From contig CANQZF010000123.1 in assembly GCA_947628265.1 (NCBI GenBank), forward strand, positions 1 to 5,410: DNA of 5,410 bases, given 5' to 3'. The DNA comes from an uncultured Oscillospiraceae bacterium. GTDB lineage: Bacteria; Bacillota; Clostridia; Oscillospirales; Oscillospiraceae. A model generated the notes under the pieces. It saw only the letters and a list, made by a program, of their open reading frames with translations. It was not told the DNA's origin and made no database searches. The position numbers and the translations under genes are program-made. Below are positions 4,976 to 5,410 of this stretch, piece by piece. The first letter of the stretch is position 1. Every line of letters starts with the position of its first letter.

Positions 4976-5410
4976 ATGGGAAACTCGGCCTATATCGTGT
5001 CTGCCGACGCCAAGGACCTGTTTTTAGCGAATTATTCCCACCAAAACGGCGGTCAATACTCCACGAAGCTCCGGGGGCAGGAGGAGGTCAACGTAAGGCG
5101 ATTTGTCAATACGCTGGACTACAGCCTTGACTTTATTAAGCTCCGGGAGATTTATGAGCGCGTCTACCGGCGTATGGACTTTACCTTTCAAAAGTACGGG
5201 AAGGAGTACTGCCGGAGCGTTATCAATGTGACCTTCAAATACAGCGTGAAGGAATATAACCGCTTTTTTGGGGATTTGTACGTAAAATTCGGGGCCTTGC
5301 CGGGAGACATTGAGCTGACAGACAGTGTGTGCGTCAGGGATGGGGAGCTTTTGGCGGTGAAGGTGGGCGTTCCCGTGGAGAACCCGATAGCCTCCGGGGT
5401 GCTGGGGGAC
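4976..5410 (+). CDS. N-terminal part of a larger protein, possibly a YonO/QDE-1-like single-subunit RNA polymerase (3' end outside the window)
   Basis: This frame opens at ATG 4976, with GGAGG at 4960-4964, and stays open for 145 codons to the right edge. The start reads AYIVSADAKDLFLANYSHQNGG, followed by QYSTKLRGQEEVNVRRFVNTLDYS (about 27-50), VINVTFKYSVKEYNRFF (83-99) and SVCVRDGELLAV (118-129). No signal peptide or membrane segment is present. From memory this matches the N-terminus of long (about 800-1000 aa) proteins of Firmicute mobile elements labelled RNA-dependent RNA polymerase, related to YonO of phage SPbeta and to the QDE-1 fold. The catalytic DxDxD loop of that family would lie far downstream and cannot be seen, so the call is tentative. 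The coding status itself is secure: strong ribosome binding site, normal codon pattern and tight spacing to the previous gene. Confidence 0.6.
   Translation, partial: MGNSAYIVSADAKDLFLANYSHQNGGQYSTKLRGQEEVNVRRFVNTLDYSLDFIKLREIYERVYRRMDFTFQKYGKEYCRSVINVTFKYSVKEYNRFFGDLYVKFGALPGDIELTDSVCVRDGELLAVKVGVPVENPIASGVLGD

Noticed and set aside
4809..5027. 72-codon plus-strand frame spanning the junction of the 112-aa and last genes
   Set aside because: It overlaps both neighbours in a different frame; an ATG at 4965 sits directly on the ribosome binding site of the last gene and has no site of its own.

Overview
The window looks like the middle of an accessory-gene cassette from a prophage, phage or integrative element of a Firmicute. 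A gut clostridium of moderate to high GC (Oscillospiraceae/Lachnospiraceae-like) is my best guess. The reasons are a clear YopX-family protein (a family typical of Firmicute phages), strong GGAGG ribosome binding sites before almost every gene, many small Cys-rich genes, and tightly packed genes all on the + strand. No structural, integrase, terminase or conjugation gene lies in the window, so phage versus integrative element cannot be decided here.

Layout, left to right: the tail of an unidentified gene (to 122); a 117-aa acidic hypothetical (106-459); a YopX-family protein starting at a GTG (465-890); a 182-aa Cys-rich protein (887-1435); a membrane-anchored SleB-type cell wall hydrolase with an unusual AT-rich double-CFNC leader (1432-2199); a radical SAM enzyme (2253-3119); a compact two-domain helicase-like NTPase (3135-4340); a 93-base gap holding a spaced inverted repeat; a 65-aa Cys-rich protein (4434-4631); a 112-aa hypothetical (4621-4959); and the first 145 residues of a larger protein running off the right edge (4976-5410). 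That last protein resembles, from memory, the N-terminus of the large YonO/QDE-1-like single-subunit RNA polymerases of Firmicute mobile elements.

Genes overlap or lie within 60 bases of each other except at the 4341-4433 gap, so the window reads as one or two operons. In the left half, translational coupling by stop/start overlap is the rule (106 inside the upstream gene, 887, 1432, and later 4621). The right half groups a radical SAM enzyme, a helicase-like NTPase and a probable polymerase; whether these work together is inference from order only. There is no gene-free stretch over 300 bases, and I saw no tRNA, rRNA, CRISPR array, insertion sequence or convincing intrinsic terminator.
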